This document shows positions 1 through 7,081 of a stretch of 14,416 bases of DNA, piece by piece (position 1 is the stretch's first letter; the number at the start of each line of letters is the position of its first letter). A model generated the notes under the pieces. That model was not told the origin of the DNA, did no database searches, and saw only the letters and a program-made list of their open reading frames with translations. The stretch is taken from the NCBI GenBank assembly GCA_012963895.1, contig DTUW01000132.1, positions 3,565 to 17,980 of the forward strand. Reading direction: 5' to 3'. This DNA is from Campylobacterales bacterium. GTDB taxonomy: Bacteria; Campylobacterota; Campylobacteria; Campylobacterales; Thiovulaceae. The position numbers and the translations under genes are program-made.

Positions 1-770
1 GACTTCCAGAACTTCGCGATTTGGCTCTAACCTTCTTAGGATTGGATATGGTAAAAGAGCCTATTTTGATTTCCGCTACTGCTCACTACTCTATGGGTGG
101 AATTCCGACCAATATTCGTGGGCAGGTTAGAAAAAATAGAGATGAACTGGTAGAAGGTTTCTATGCTGCTGGTGAGTGTGCTTGTGTCTCTGTCCATGGG
201 GCGAATAGACTTGGAGCTAATTCAGTCCTTGAAGCTCTCTTTTTCGGACGACATGTAGGAAAAGAGATGGTGAAAGATATTGACAACCTCGATTTTGGAG
301 AGGTTTCAGAGGCTGATGCTTACAATATGGTTCAAGAGATAAACTATATCCTAAGAAACAATGGAATTGAATCGGTCTCCAAAATTAGGGACGAACTCCA
401 AGAGAGTATGACCGAAAATGCAGGAGTTTTCAGAACAGAAGAGACTTTAAAAAAGCAGTTGGAAATATTGGATAGTCTTCGAAAGAGATTCAAACATATC
501 CGAATAGAGGATAAAAGTCGTCTATTCAATACTGAACTCCAAGAGGCTATCGAGCTAGGGCATATGTTGGATTATGCTAAGTTCATTGTAGAGGGGGCTT
601 TGTTTAGGAAAGAGAGTAGGGGTAGCCACTATCGAGAAGATTACCCTAAGCGAGATGATGAGAATTTCCTAAAACACACTTTGGCATATATGGATAAAGA
701 TGGCAATATATCCATTGAAACAATGGATGTAACCCTTGGTAAATTTGAAGTAAAAGAGAGGGTATATTAA
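1..770 (+). CDS. sdhA: Succinate dehydrogenase/fumarate reductase flavoprotein subunit, C-terminal part (5' end outside window)
   Basis: This is the C-terminal part of the FAD-containing catalytic subunit that interconverts succinate and fumarate. The frame is already open at base 3 (reading LPELRDLALTFLGLDMV), so the gene starts upstream of the window and any internal start near base 21 is only apparent. Visible family hallmarks are HYSMGGIPTNIRGQ, with the histidine and glycines of the active site/FAD region, and GECACVSVHGANRLGANS, the FAD-binding and substrate-arginine segment. The helical C-terminal domain follows. sdhB begins 1 nt after the stop codon and sdhE follows, so this is the first gene of an sdhABE-type operon. 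In Campylobacter and Wolinella the E-type enzyme is a periplasmic methylmenaquinol:fumarate reductase (MfrA) with a Tat signal. The N-terminus is missing here, so Sdh and Mfr cannot be told apart. Confidence 0.95.
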   Translation, partial: LPELRDLALTFLGLDMVKEPILISATAHYSMGGIPTNIRGQVRKNRDELVEGFYAAGECACVSVHGANRLGANSVLEALFFGRHVGKEMVKDIDNLDFGEVSEADAYNMVQEINYILRNNGIESVSKIRDELQESMTENAGVFRTEETLKKQLEILDSLRKRFKHIRIEDKSRLFNTELQEAIELGHMLDYAKFIVEGALFRKESRGSHYREDYPKRDDENFLKHTLAYMDKDGNISIETMDVTLGKFEVKERVY

Positions 771-771
771 G

Positions 772-1752
772 ATGGAAAAAAGTATCCAAACTAAAAACAT
801 CACTGTAAAAGTTTTCAGATTTAACGGTGATACCGATGTTCTCCCATACTATAAAGAATACAAATTAGAAGTTAGCCAAGAAGATGTAGTTCTTGATGTT
901 CTCAATCGAATCAAATGGGAACACTCTGGAAGTTTGAGCTATCGGAGAAGTTGCCGACACGGTATCTGCGGTAGTTGTGCTGTGAAGGTAAATAATAAAG
1001 GTGTTCTAGCTTGTAAAGAGAGAGTTTTCGACCTCATCGACCTCTTTGGAGATGAATTGGTTATCGACCCTCTCAACAAACAGCGAGTAATAAAAGATTT
1101 GGTAATAGATAAAAAAGATTTCTGGGATAAATATGATGCAGTCCAACCGTATTTGGTTGCTGATGTCGAGGAGGAGCCAGAAAAAGAGAATCTAGTTACT
1201 CCTGATGAGGTTGAGAAGATAGCCGATGCAGATTATTGTATTCAGTGTGGAGCTTGTTACTACTCTTGTCCAGTGATAGAGGTAAATCCAGAGTTTATAG
1301 GACCGGCTGCATTTGCTAAGGCATATAGATTTACCAGCGACAATAGAGACGATGCAAAGATAGAGCGACTGGAAACAGTATCCCAAATGGGTAGCGGAGT
1401 TTGGGATTGTGTCAAATGTTTTGAGTGCGCCCAAGTCTGTCCAAAAGATGTAAATCCGATAGACAAAATTACAAGACTTCACCAACAGACATTTCAGGAA
1501 GGGGTTGCTGAAAGCAATGTAGCTACTCGACATGCTGTCGGTTTCAAACACTCTATTGAACAACACGGATTTTTAGATGAAGGTGGCTTGGTCTTCTATT
1601 CAGAAGGTCCATTAGGAATGGTTCAACATATTCCAGAAGCGGTTAATATGTTCAAAAATGGAAAGATTCCAATGCCTTGGAACTTACCAAAATCGAAAAA
1701 CTTAGAAGAGATAAAAAAGATAGTGAAAATCTCTTCAACAGCTAAATTTTAG
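772..1752 (+). CDS. sdhB: Succinate dehydrogenase/fumarate reductase iron-sulfur subunit, E-type
   Basis: This 326-residue electron-transfer subunit passes electrons between the flavoprotein and the CCG-domain subunit. An N-terminal plant-type [2Fe-2S] ferredoxin domain carries C61, C66, C69 and C81 (RSCRHGICGSC). The C-terminal domain has C156-x2-C159-x2-C162-x3-C166-P and then C213-x2-C216-x2-C219-x3-C223-P. In classical SdhB/FrdB the position of C216 is not cysteine and that centre is [3Fe-4S]. The extra cysteine predicts a second [4Fe-4S] cluster, as known for E-type enzymes. The protein is longer than the roughly 240 residues of E. coli SdhB because of a C-terminal extension. The ATG start is preceded by GAGAGG at 757-762 and lies directly after the sdhA stop. 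The gene is translationally close to sdhE, which starts 9 nt downstream. Confidence 0.96.
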   Translation: MEKSIQTKNITVKVFRFNGDTDVLPYYKEYKLEVSQEDVVLDVLNRIKWEHSGSLSYRRSCRHGICGSCAVKVNNKGVLACKERVFDLIDLFGDELVIDPLNKQRVIKDLVIDKKDFWDKYDAVQPYLVADVEEEPEKENLVTPDEVEKIADADYCIQCGACYYSCPVIEVNPEFIGPAAFAKAYRFTSDNRDDAKIERLETVSQMGSGVWDCVKCFECAQVCPKDVNPIDKITRLHQQTFQEGVAESNVATRHAVGFKHSIEQHGFLDEGGLVFYSEGPLGMVQHIPEAVNMFKNGKIPMPWNLPKSKNLEEIKKIVKISSTAKF

Positions 1753-1761
1753 GGGTGAAAA

Positions 1762-2643
1762 ATGGCTAAGAAATTGAGATATGCACTTTATACGGGTTGC
1801 ACAGCGAAAGAATCGACACCTGAGTTGTTGAAATCTACCCTAGCAGTGGCTGAAAAATTGGGAATAGAGTTGGATATTATCGAAGAGGCTTCATGTTGTG
1901 GAGCTAGTCATCTTCAAGACTTTGATGACCATCTCTCCTTAGTTCTCAATGCTAGAAACCTCTGTTATGCAGAGAGCAGAGAGGCTCCAATGGTTACCCT
2001 CTGCAATACTTGCCAACTAAATGTCTCTATGACAAAAAATAGGCTAGATTTCGATAACAAACTGAAAGATAGGGTAAATCAAGATTTATCAGAGGTTGGA
2101 TTGGAATATAAAGGGGTTTCAGATGTGAAACACTTTCTATATGCAATCTTAGAAGATTACGGATTGGAGAATCTGAAAAAGAAGATTGTAAAACCATTGA
2201 AAAATTTCAATGTGGCTCCATTTTACGGGTGCCACAATATTCGACCATCTTCACTCCACGGGAAAAATAATGGCGGGGAAAATCCATATGTTCCAAACTC
2301 ACTCGACCAACTGATAGAGGCTTGTGGAGGAAAACCGGTAGATTATGAGGAAAAAAATAAGTGTTGCGGTTTCCATGCAGACCTACAAGCCCCTGAAACA
2401 GCCAATAAGCTATCTGGAAATGCTTTGACTGGTGCGGTCGATGCTGATGCTGATTTTATGGTAACTCCTTGCCCTCTCTGTCATCTAAATTTAGATGTGA
2501 AACAGAAAAAGGCAGGGGAGGCTGTCGGAAGAGAGGTAAATATTCCTGTTCTCCATCTACCGCAAGTTATCGGACTTGCTCTCGGTATTGAGCCTGAAAA
2601 GTTGGGGCTAAATCACCATGTAGTTAAGGCGGTCTATTTTTAG
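1762..2643 (+). CDS. sdhE: E-type succinate dehydrogenase/methylmenaquinol:fumarate reductase subunit E (CCG-domain, HdrB-like)
   Basis: This is the putative membrane-associated quinone-interacting subunit that replaces the haem/transmembrane SdhC and SdhD in E-type complexes. It contains two CCG domains of the heterodisulfide-reductase HdrB type. The first is C13 ... C45-C46-G47 ... C81-x2-C84, and the second is C157 ... C201-C202-G203 ... C237-x2-C240. All ten cysteines are present, so both cofactor sites look intact. No hydrophobic transmembrane span is visible, as expected for this family, and no separate membrane anchor gene follows. The Shine-Dalgarno sequence AGGGGT at 1751-1756 overlaps the sdhB stop. 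The gene is last in its operon: its TAG stop at 2641-2643 overlaps the stop of convergent queH. It is called mfrE in organisms where the complex acts as a periplasmic fumarate reductase. It is unrelated to the flavinylation factor also named SdhE. Confidence 0.93.
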   Translation: MAKKLRYALYTGCTAKESTPELLKSTLAVAEKLGIELDIIEEASCCGASHLQDFDDHLSLVLNARNLCYAESREAPMVTLCNTCQLNVSMTKNRLDFDNKLKDRVNQDLSEVGLEYKGVSDVKHFLYAILEDYGLENLKKKIVKPLKNFNVAPFYGCHNIRPSSLHGKNNGGENPYVPNSLDQLIEACGGKPVDYEEKNKCCGFHADLQAPETANKLSGNALTGAVDADADFMVTPCPLCHLNLDVKQKKAGEAVGREVNIPVLHLPQVIGLALGIEPEKLGLNHHVVKAVYF

Positions 2644-3671
2644 AGAATTCTCTCTAAACTATCTGTAAATATTCTGCTCTCTATCTCGATTTCTATCTTT
2701 TCGTTTGGAATCTCTTCTAAAACGATGATAGGAGATAGAGAGTATCTATATTTGTCTATCTTTTCCCTAATCTCTAATTCCTCTTCTATCGTAATATCTG
2801 GTATCTCTTTTCCAACTATTTGGAATACTTTGGAAAAAGTAACTATTTTTACACCATCTCTATTTAGATAGCCAACCTCATCGATAATATATTCAACTCG
2901 TCCAGTTATCTTTTTCCGTTCAGAATGGGAATAGAATAGGAAATATGAAGGGACTACCTTTTTTCGAACTTTTACCCGCCCCCAAAGCAGTCGATAATTT
3001 AGGAAAGTTTCGCGAACAACTCTATCCCTCTTAGTAACTCTGGAATAGAGTTCTATTCTGCTCTCAATTGAACCGGGTAGAACCTGTTTAGTGATAGGGG
3101 AAAACATTTCAGCCATCAATCTATCTTGGTTATCCCTCTGCTGTTTCAGAGCAAAGAGACAACCGCAATAGTTTTGTCTATACAATCTATTCTCTTTTAC
3201 CGCCTTACTCTGTTTTTGAACTCCTCCATTGGAGCGGTAATCGCGGAATATGAACTCTGTTCCACTCTCTTTTGCAAGAGAGTTACCTATCTCCTGTAAC
3301 ATGTTTTGAGATTTGAGAGGGGATATTAGTAGTGTGGTTGTCCATCTTTTCTCTCCAAGCTCCTTAGTAAGTCGAACTGTTTCAGATAATCTATTGTCGA
3401 AACAGACCCTACACCTCTCCCCCTTTTCCGGTTCATTTTCCAATCCTCGAACAGCTTCTAACCAATTCTCATAGTCGTAATCTCCCTCGATAAGGTCAAT
3501 CCCCAATTCTTTGCAACTTCTCTGAACATCTAAGAGGCGGAGGCGATACTCACTATATGGGTGGATATTGGGGTCATAGAAAAATCCTACTATCTTCTCA
3601 TCTGGAAACTCTCTCCTAATCTCCTCTAAAAAGTAGTGGCTATCGACAGAACAGCAGATATGGACTACCAT
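2640..3671 (-). CDS. queH: Epoxyqueuosine reductase QueH with long C-terminal extension
   Basis: QueH (former DUF208) carries out the last step of queuosine synthesis, reducing epoxyqueuosine in tRNA, as a cobalamin-independent alternative to QueG. The signature cysteines are all present: C6-C7 near the N-terminus (HICCSVD), C87-x2-C90 (ERCRVC), and C169-G-C171 (YCGC). The loop FYDPNIHPYSEYRLR is also typical. The catalytic domain ends near residue 180. The remaining roughly 160 residues form an extension absent from the minimal ~200-residue QueH and seen, from memory, in Campylobacterota homologues; its role is unknown. The ATG has a good AGGAG five bases upstream. The gene is convergent with sdhE, sharing overlapping stop codons, and divergent from the UbiA gene across a 44-bp gap. 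Confidence 0.9.
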   Translation of the reverse strand: MVVHICCSVDSHYFLEEIRREFPDEKIVGFFYDPNIHPYSEYRLRLLDVQRSCKELGIDLIEGDYDYENWLEAVRGLENEPEKGERCRVCFDNRLSETVRLTKELGEKRWTTTLLISPLKSQNMLQEIGNSLAKESGTEFIFRDYRSNGGVQKQSKAVKENRLYRQNYCGCLFALKQQRDNQDRLMAEMFSPITKQVLPGSIESRIELYSRVTKRDRVVRETFLNYRLLWGRVKVRKKVVPSYFLFYSHSERKKITGRVEYIIDEVGYLNRDGVKIVTFSKVFQIVGKEIPDITIEEELEIREKIDKYRYSLSPIIVLEEIPNEKIEIEIESRIFTDSLERIL

Positions 3672-3682
3672 ATTTTCTCCTA

Positions 3683-3688
3683 TATAAT
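3683..3688 (+). promoter_or_regulatory. Candidate -10 box for the UbiA-to-crcB gene run
   Basis: A perfect TATAAT sits in the 44-bp gap between divergent queH and the prenyltransferase gene. A transcript starting about 7 nt downstream would have a leader of about 20 nt before the TTG start at 3716. The upstream sequence is T-rich, with no clear -35 hexamer, which is common for sigma-70 promoters in Campylobacterota. It is an inference from position and sequence only. Confidence 0.45.
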
Positions 3689-3703
3689 TTCGCTAAATGT
3701 TGT

Positions 3704-3708
3704 AAGGA
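3704..3708 (+). promoter_or_regulatory. Shine-Dalgarno site that fixes the TTG start of the prenyltransferase
   Basis: AAGGA lies 7 nt before TTG at 3716. The only nearby ATG (3697-3699) is in another frame, so the TTG is the best start. Confidence 0.7.
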
Positions 3709-3715
3709 TATAAGT

Positions 3716-4561
3716 TTGATAAATATATTGAAAAATATCAATGAGTTGGTTCTATTCAAACACTCCATTTTTTCACTACCATTCATATTTATAGCTATGA
3801 TAGTTTCAGCAAATGGTTGGTTTGGGTTTGAATTACTAGTTTTGGGACTAGTTTCGGCTATTACAGCTCGTAATTTTGCAATGGCATTCAATAGATATAT
3901 TGATAGAGATATAGATAGTAAAAATCCAAGAACTGCAAACCGTCCAAGTGTCGATGGGCGACTTTCAACAACTGCTATACTACTATTTCTATCTCTAAAT
4001 GGCTTACTATTTGTCATTACAGCCTATTTTATCAATGATTTAGCCTTCAAACTCTCTATTCCTATTCTTATAATCCTTGCGAGTTACTCCTATTTCAAGA
4101 GATTTAGCTATTTAGCCCATGTCGTTTTAGGTCTCTCTTTGGGACTTGCACCTATTGCAGGGGTAATTGCAGTTGAGGAGGCTATTCCAATATGGGCTGT
4201 CTATCTTTCAATAGGGGTTACCTTTTGGGTGGCCGGTTTCGACCTGCTCTACTCTCTTCAAGATATGGAATTTGATAGAATGGAGGGGCTTCACTCAATT
4301 CCTGCAAAATTTGGAGCTAAATGGACTTTTAGAATTTCTCGACTTTTCCATGTCCTTACAATTCTATTTTGGACTCTATTTGTAGTAGATGCGGGATTGG
4401 GTATTTTTGGATATATAGCTCTTCTCTTTTCGGCTATTATGTTGAGCTATGAACACTATTTAGTAAGTAGAGATTTTCAAAAGATTGATAGAGCCTTTTT
4501 TACTGTAAATGGCTATTTAGGTATTCTATTTCTGATATTCACCATATTGAATTTTTTGTAA
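3716..4561 (+). CDS. UbiA-family prenyltransferase (MqnP/4-hydroxybenzoate polyprenyltransferase-like)
   Basis: This is an integral-membrane aromatic prenyltransferase of 281 residues. The two Mg-prenyl-diphosphate motifs are clear: N59-R-Y-I-D63-R-D65-I-D67 and D176-LLYSLQ-D183-MEF-D187-RMEGLHSIPAKFG. Between and around them are about seven to nine hydrophobic segments. In Campylobacterota, which make menaquinone by the futalosine route, this family member (MqnP) attaches the polyprenyl tail to the menaquinone head group. That fits with the quinol-linked SdhABE complex nearby, although annotation pipelines often label it UbiA. The start is TTG with AAGGA 7 nt upstream. It is divergent from queH and begins a long co-directional run of genes. 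Assigning MqnP rather than UbiA is inference from taxonomy. Confidence 0.88.
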   Translation: MINILKNINELVLFKHSIFSLPFIFIAMIVSANGWFGFELLVLGLVSAITARNFAMAFNRYIDRDIDSKNPRTANRPSVDGRLSTTAILLFLSLNGLLFVITAYFINDLAFKLSIPILIILASYSYFKRFSYLAHVVLGLSLGLAPIAGVIAVEEAIPIWAVYLSIGVTFWVAGFDLLYSLQDMEFDRMEGLHSIPAKFGAKWTFRISRLFHVLTILFWTLFVVDAGLGIFGYIALLFSAIMLSYEHYLVSRDFQKIDRAFFTVNGYLGILFLIFTILNFL

Positions 4562-4575
4562 AAGGGGGATAAATT

Positions 4576-5094
4576 ATGGCTACTCCTTATCTTGTTGATG
4601 CTCCTATGAGATTTAGCTACGAACTGGTTACTAATCAGAATTTAGAGAAATTCCAACACGAATTTAAATCACTTTCAGAGGCAGAAGCTGACCCAATCGG
4701 ATATTGGTTGAAAATGAAAAAGGCAAAAGGGGAGACCAAAGATTCTGATGAGGTGGTTTTAGAGCTACTTGTAGAGTTGAATAGAAAAATAGACAAATTG
4801 GAGAAACTTATCAAAGGAGAAGAGGAGAAACTACTAGATTTGGAAATAAACGGACTTGTTGAAAAGATAAATTTCACCCAATTCCAATTACAAAATGGAG
4901 ACCTAACTCCAAAAGCCCTCTATTACGGTAGGGCAGAATTGAAGGTATATCCTCAAAGAGAGATACCTATCTTCTTTCGAGCTATTACTAACAATTTAGC
5001 TGAAATTGAAAAAATCCACCATAGAGATGAACAGGATTGGGGAAGCTATTTTAGAGCGAGAGAGAGAGTGATGATTAGGGAGAGGAGAAAATAG
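4576..5094 (+). CDS. Conserved-looking protein of unknown function (coiled coil plus basic/aromatic C-terminal domain)
   Basis: I do not recognise this 172-residue protein with certainty. Residues about 57-90 are rich in alternating Leu, Glu and Lys (ELLVELNRKIDKLEKLIKG) and look like a short coiled coil. The C-terminal half alternates short beta-like stretches with GDLTPKALYYGRAEL and PQREIPIFFRAI, and ends in a charged helix (FRARERVMIRERR). The arrangement vaguely resembles divergent PilZ (c-di-GMP-binding) domains, but no canonical RxxxR/DxSxxG motif is visible, so this is only a suggestion. There is no signal peptide or membrane span. AGGGGG precedes the ATG. The stop abuts the GTG of the next gene with no gap, implying the two proteins are co-translated and possibly act together. 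Confidence 0.8.
   Translation: MATPYLVDAPMRFSYELVTNQNLEKFQHEFKSLSEAEADPIGYWLKMKKAKGETKDSDEVVLELLVELNRKIDKLEKLIKGEEEKLLDLEINGLVEKINFTQFQLQNGDLTPKALYYGRAELKVYPQREIPIFFRAITNNLAEIEKIHHRDEQDWGSYFRARERVMIRERRK
5083..5087 (+). promoter_or_regulatory. Shine-Dalgarno site supporting the GTG start at 5095
   Basis: AGGAG ends 7 nt before GTG, which itself follows the preceding TAG stop with no gap. The site lies within the 3' end of the upstream gene. Confidence 0.65.
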
Positions 5095-5595
5095 GTGTTA
5101 TCAGAAGTTTTTATAGTAATCCTCGGGGTCATTATTATCCTCCTAATCGTCTATATGTATATCAAGGAACAGGAGATAAATAAGAAATTCCGAATCTTAG
5201 CCACCCGAGTAGATACTATCAACCGACAACTATTTACCCTAAGTAAAAACATTAGCAAAGAGATGGAAAACCATAAGAAAGAGATAACTTTTGAGTTGGA
5301 AACATTTTTAGAGAACCAGAGTAATTGGAGTATCGATACAACTGAATTGGATAAGTTGAAAGGGGCTATCGACCAGATAGCCTATGAAATGGAGGAGTTG
5401 AAATCTCTCAATTCGCGAGTTGTTAGCTTAGAGACTGGTATGAAAAATGTTCTATTGGATAGAAATAGTTCAGTTGATAAAACCCAACAGATAGTTGCCT
5501 ATTATAAACAGGGATATACCATTGAGCAGATTTCACGAGAACTCCATATTTCCAGAACAGAAGTGGAATTTGCTCTCAAATTGGCGAGGTTGTAA
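5095..5595 (+). CDS. Membrane-anchored coiled-coil protein with C-terminal helix-turn-helix
   Basis: This 166-residue protein has an N-terminal hydrophobic span (residues about 4-23, SEVFIVILGVIIILLIVYMY) that should anchor it in the inner membrane with the bulk in the cytoplasm. A charged helical region predicted as coiled coil follows (about 25-125). The C-terminal segment 130-166 includes YYKQGYTIEQISRELHISRTEVEFAL, a helix-turn-helix pattern. This layout recalls DUF6115/DUF2802-type proteins near flagellar or chemotaxis genes in other bacteria, but I cannot assign a family or function. The start is GTG, directly after the upstream stop. crcB starts 1 nt after its stop, so translation is likely coupled on both sides. 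Confidence 0.8.
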   Translation: MLSEVFIVILGVIIILLIVYMYIKEQEINKKFRILATRVDTINRQLFTLSKNISKEMENHKKEITFELETFLENQSNWSIDTTELDKLKGAIDQIAYEMEELKSLNSRVVSLETGMKNVLLDRNSSVDKTQQIVAYYKQGYTIEQISRELHISRTEVEFALKLARL

Positions 5596-5596
5596 A

Positions 5597-5980
5597 ATGA
5601 AGATAGCTACTATCTTAGCTGTTGGGACTGGGGGATTTCTCGGTGCCAATTTACGACTCTATCTAAATGGATTGGTAAATCACCACTTTTCCCTCTTTTC
5701 CCTTCCTCTCGGAACTCTTGCGGTAAATCTCTTGGGTAGTTTCCTTATTGGTCTTCTCTTTGCCATTTTTCACCATGTCCATGTATCTATCAATATCAAA
5801 ACTTTTTTAACTACCGGACTTCTTGGAGCTTTAACCACATTTTCCACCTTCTCATATGAAACCTTTCTACTCTTAGAAGGGGGGCTATTTCTTCAAGCTA
5901 TTACTAATATATCCCTCAATGTTTTTGGTTCTCTTACTATGACCTATATTGGAATAAAGTTAGCTAATGCTTTGTTTTAG
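5597..5980 (+). CDS. crcB: Fluoride ion channel CrcB/Fluc
   Basis: This small inner-membrane protein of 127 residues forms dual-topology dimers that export fluoride. Family motifs are GTGGFLGANLRLYL near the N-terminus, GTLAVNLLGSFLIGLLF, and GLLGALTTFSTFSYE, the last holding the conserved Thr/Ser-Phe residues of the pore. Four hydrophobic segments are evident, and the length is normal for the family. The frame is open further upstream to 5495, but the ATG at 5597 gives the family N-terminus and begins 1 nt after the previous stop, so it is preferred. No fluoride riboswitch can be placed upstream because that region is coding. mcrC starts 9 nt downstream. Confidence 0.93.
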   Translation: MKIATILAVGTGGFLGANLRLYLNGLVNHHFSLFSLPLGTLAVNLLGSFLIGLLFAIFHHVHVSINIKTFLTTGLLGALTTFSTFSYETFLLLEGGLFLQAITNISLNVFGSLTMTYIGIKLANALF

Positions 5981-5989
5981 GATTTCCTA

Positions 5990-7081
5990 ATGCAATATAC
6001 CATCTACGAACACCAATATATTAGAGATAAAAAACTGGTTTCCCTAATTCAGAAAGAGAGAGAACTACATCACTATTTTGAAATCGGTTTTGACTATATC
6101 CGAGCTACTTCGTTTTGTGGCTCGATAAATATAGAAGAGCATGAGATTCTAATACTCCCTAAAATATCTAAGAGAAAAGAAGTAAATCAAACGATATTTT
6201 TCTATATGCTCCTCTACTCTTACGATATTCCAAATTTGGAGAATTACAATTCAGATACCAATTTTTTACCTCTATTGATAGATATATTTTCTAAAAAACT
6301 ATTGGAAAAGTTGCACCAAACAGGTATCTATAAAGACTATCACCTAACTAGAAATAGAGGAAACTATATCAAGGGTAAATTAGTTATCAACGACTATATC
6401 CGTTATCGTGGTAGAAAAGGATTTTTATGTGAATATGATGAGTTTGGTATCAATAATCCATTGAATCAATTTTTCTCCTATGCTGTTCGTAAATTTCAAT
6501 CTCTCTCCTATATTCACTCCAATATTGCCAGATTGGTAAATATCTTCGATGAGGTAGAACCTAAATATTTTGAAAATATCAAATTCAACCATTTGAATAT
6601 CAGATTTCAAGAGGATTTTAGATTGGCAAAATTTATCCTCCAACATTTGAGGAGTGTAAGAGATAGGGAACATTTTTCTATATTGTTTGATATGGATATG
6701 GTTTTTGAAAAATTTATTAGTAAATTGGTTTATGAAGAGATAGGAGGGAAGTTGCAATATACAAAGAGGTTTGGAGATTTCCAATTACAGCCTGATATTG
6801 TCCTTGACAACCTCATCATCGACTTGAAATATAAAATTTTCAATAGAGATGTTAAACAAGAAGATAAATATCAGATGTTTGCCTATGGTGCAAATTTTCA
6901 AAGAGATACGATGATTATCTATCCTGAACATCTATATAGAATAGATAGAAAAGTGAGATTGGGAAATATAGATTTGCATCTAAAAAGTATAGATTTAGAT
7001 TCAGAGTTAGACTATTTTGGATATATTAAAGAGATGAAAAAGAGAGTTCGAAATATCTTAAAGGAGTTTATAGATGAATAG
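5990..7081 (+). CDS. mcrC: McrC-like nuclease subunit of a modification-dependent restriction system
   Basis: McrC supplies the DNA-cleaving subunit of McrBC, which cuts DNA carrying modified bases once McrB translocates along it. The protein has 363 residues, similar to E. coli McrC (about 350). The PD-(D/E)xK core is visible at P268-D269 ... D278-L-K280 within QPDIVLDNLIIDLKYK, followed by a Q-x3-Y-type element in KYQMFAYG. The N-terminal half holds the family pattern RGNYIKGKLVINDYI (about 123-137). AGGA at 5979-5982, overlapping the crcB stop, sets the ATG. Its end overlaps the mcrB start by 8 nt. In E. coli the order is mcrB-mcrC; here the nuclease gene comes first. The modification recognised cannot be read from the sequence. 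Confidence 0.9.
   Translation: MQYTIYEHQYIRDKKLVSLIQKERELHHYFEIGFDYIRATSFCGSINIEEHEILILPKISKRKEVNQTIFFYMLLYSYDIPNLENYNSDTNFLPLLIDIFSKKLLEKLHQTGIYKDYHLTRNRGNYIKGKLVINDYIRYRGRKGFLCEYDEFGINNPLNQFFSYAVRKFQSLSYIHSNIARLVNIFDEVEPKYFENIKFNHLNIRFQEDFRLAKFILQHLRSVRDREHFSILFDMDMVFEKFISKLVYEEIGGKLQYTKRFGDFQLQPDIVLDNLIIDLKYKIFNRDVKQEDKYQMFAYGANFQRDTMIIYPEHLYRIDRKVRLGNIDLHLKSIDLDSELDYFGYIKEMKKRVRNILKEFIDE

Noticed and set aside
1192..1566. Long minus-strand open frames opposite sdhB
   Set aside because: They lie antisense to a well-supported gene, with low-complexity composition and no family motifs.
2630..2660. Rho-independent terminator between sdhE and queH
   Set aside because: The stop codons overlap and no GC-rich hairpin with a T-run is visible; termination here is unresolved.
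3834..3851. Repeated ACTAGT words as an operator
   Set aside because: They lie within UbiA coding sequence encoding a hydrophobic helix; probably chance.
3640..4017. Minus-strand open frame spanning the queH-UbiA gap
   Set aside because: It is a shadow of the prenyltransferase and overlaps the queH start; no motifs.
5495..5596. Upstream extension of the crcB reading frame
   Set aside because: The extra 34 residues overlap the previous gene, lack CrcB homology and have no better ribosome site; ATG 5597 gives the normal family length.
5876..5885. G6 run in crcB, and another G6 in dgkA near 10231, as phase-variable homopolymers
   Set aside because: Six bases is shorter than typical slippage tracts, and both are in housekeeping genes with normal codons (Glu-Gly-Gly and Trp-Gly-Val).
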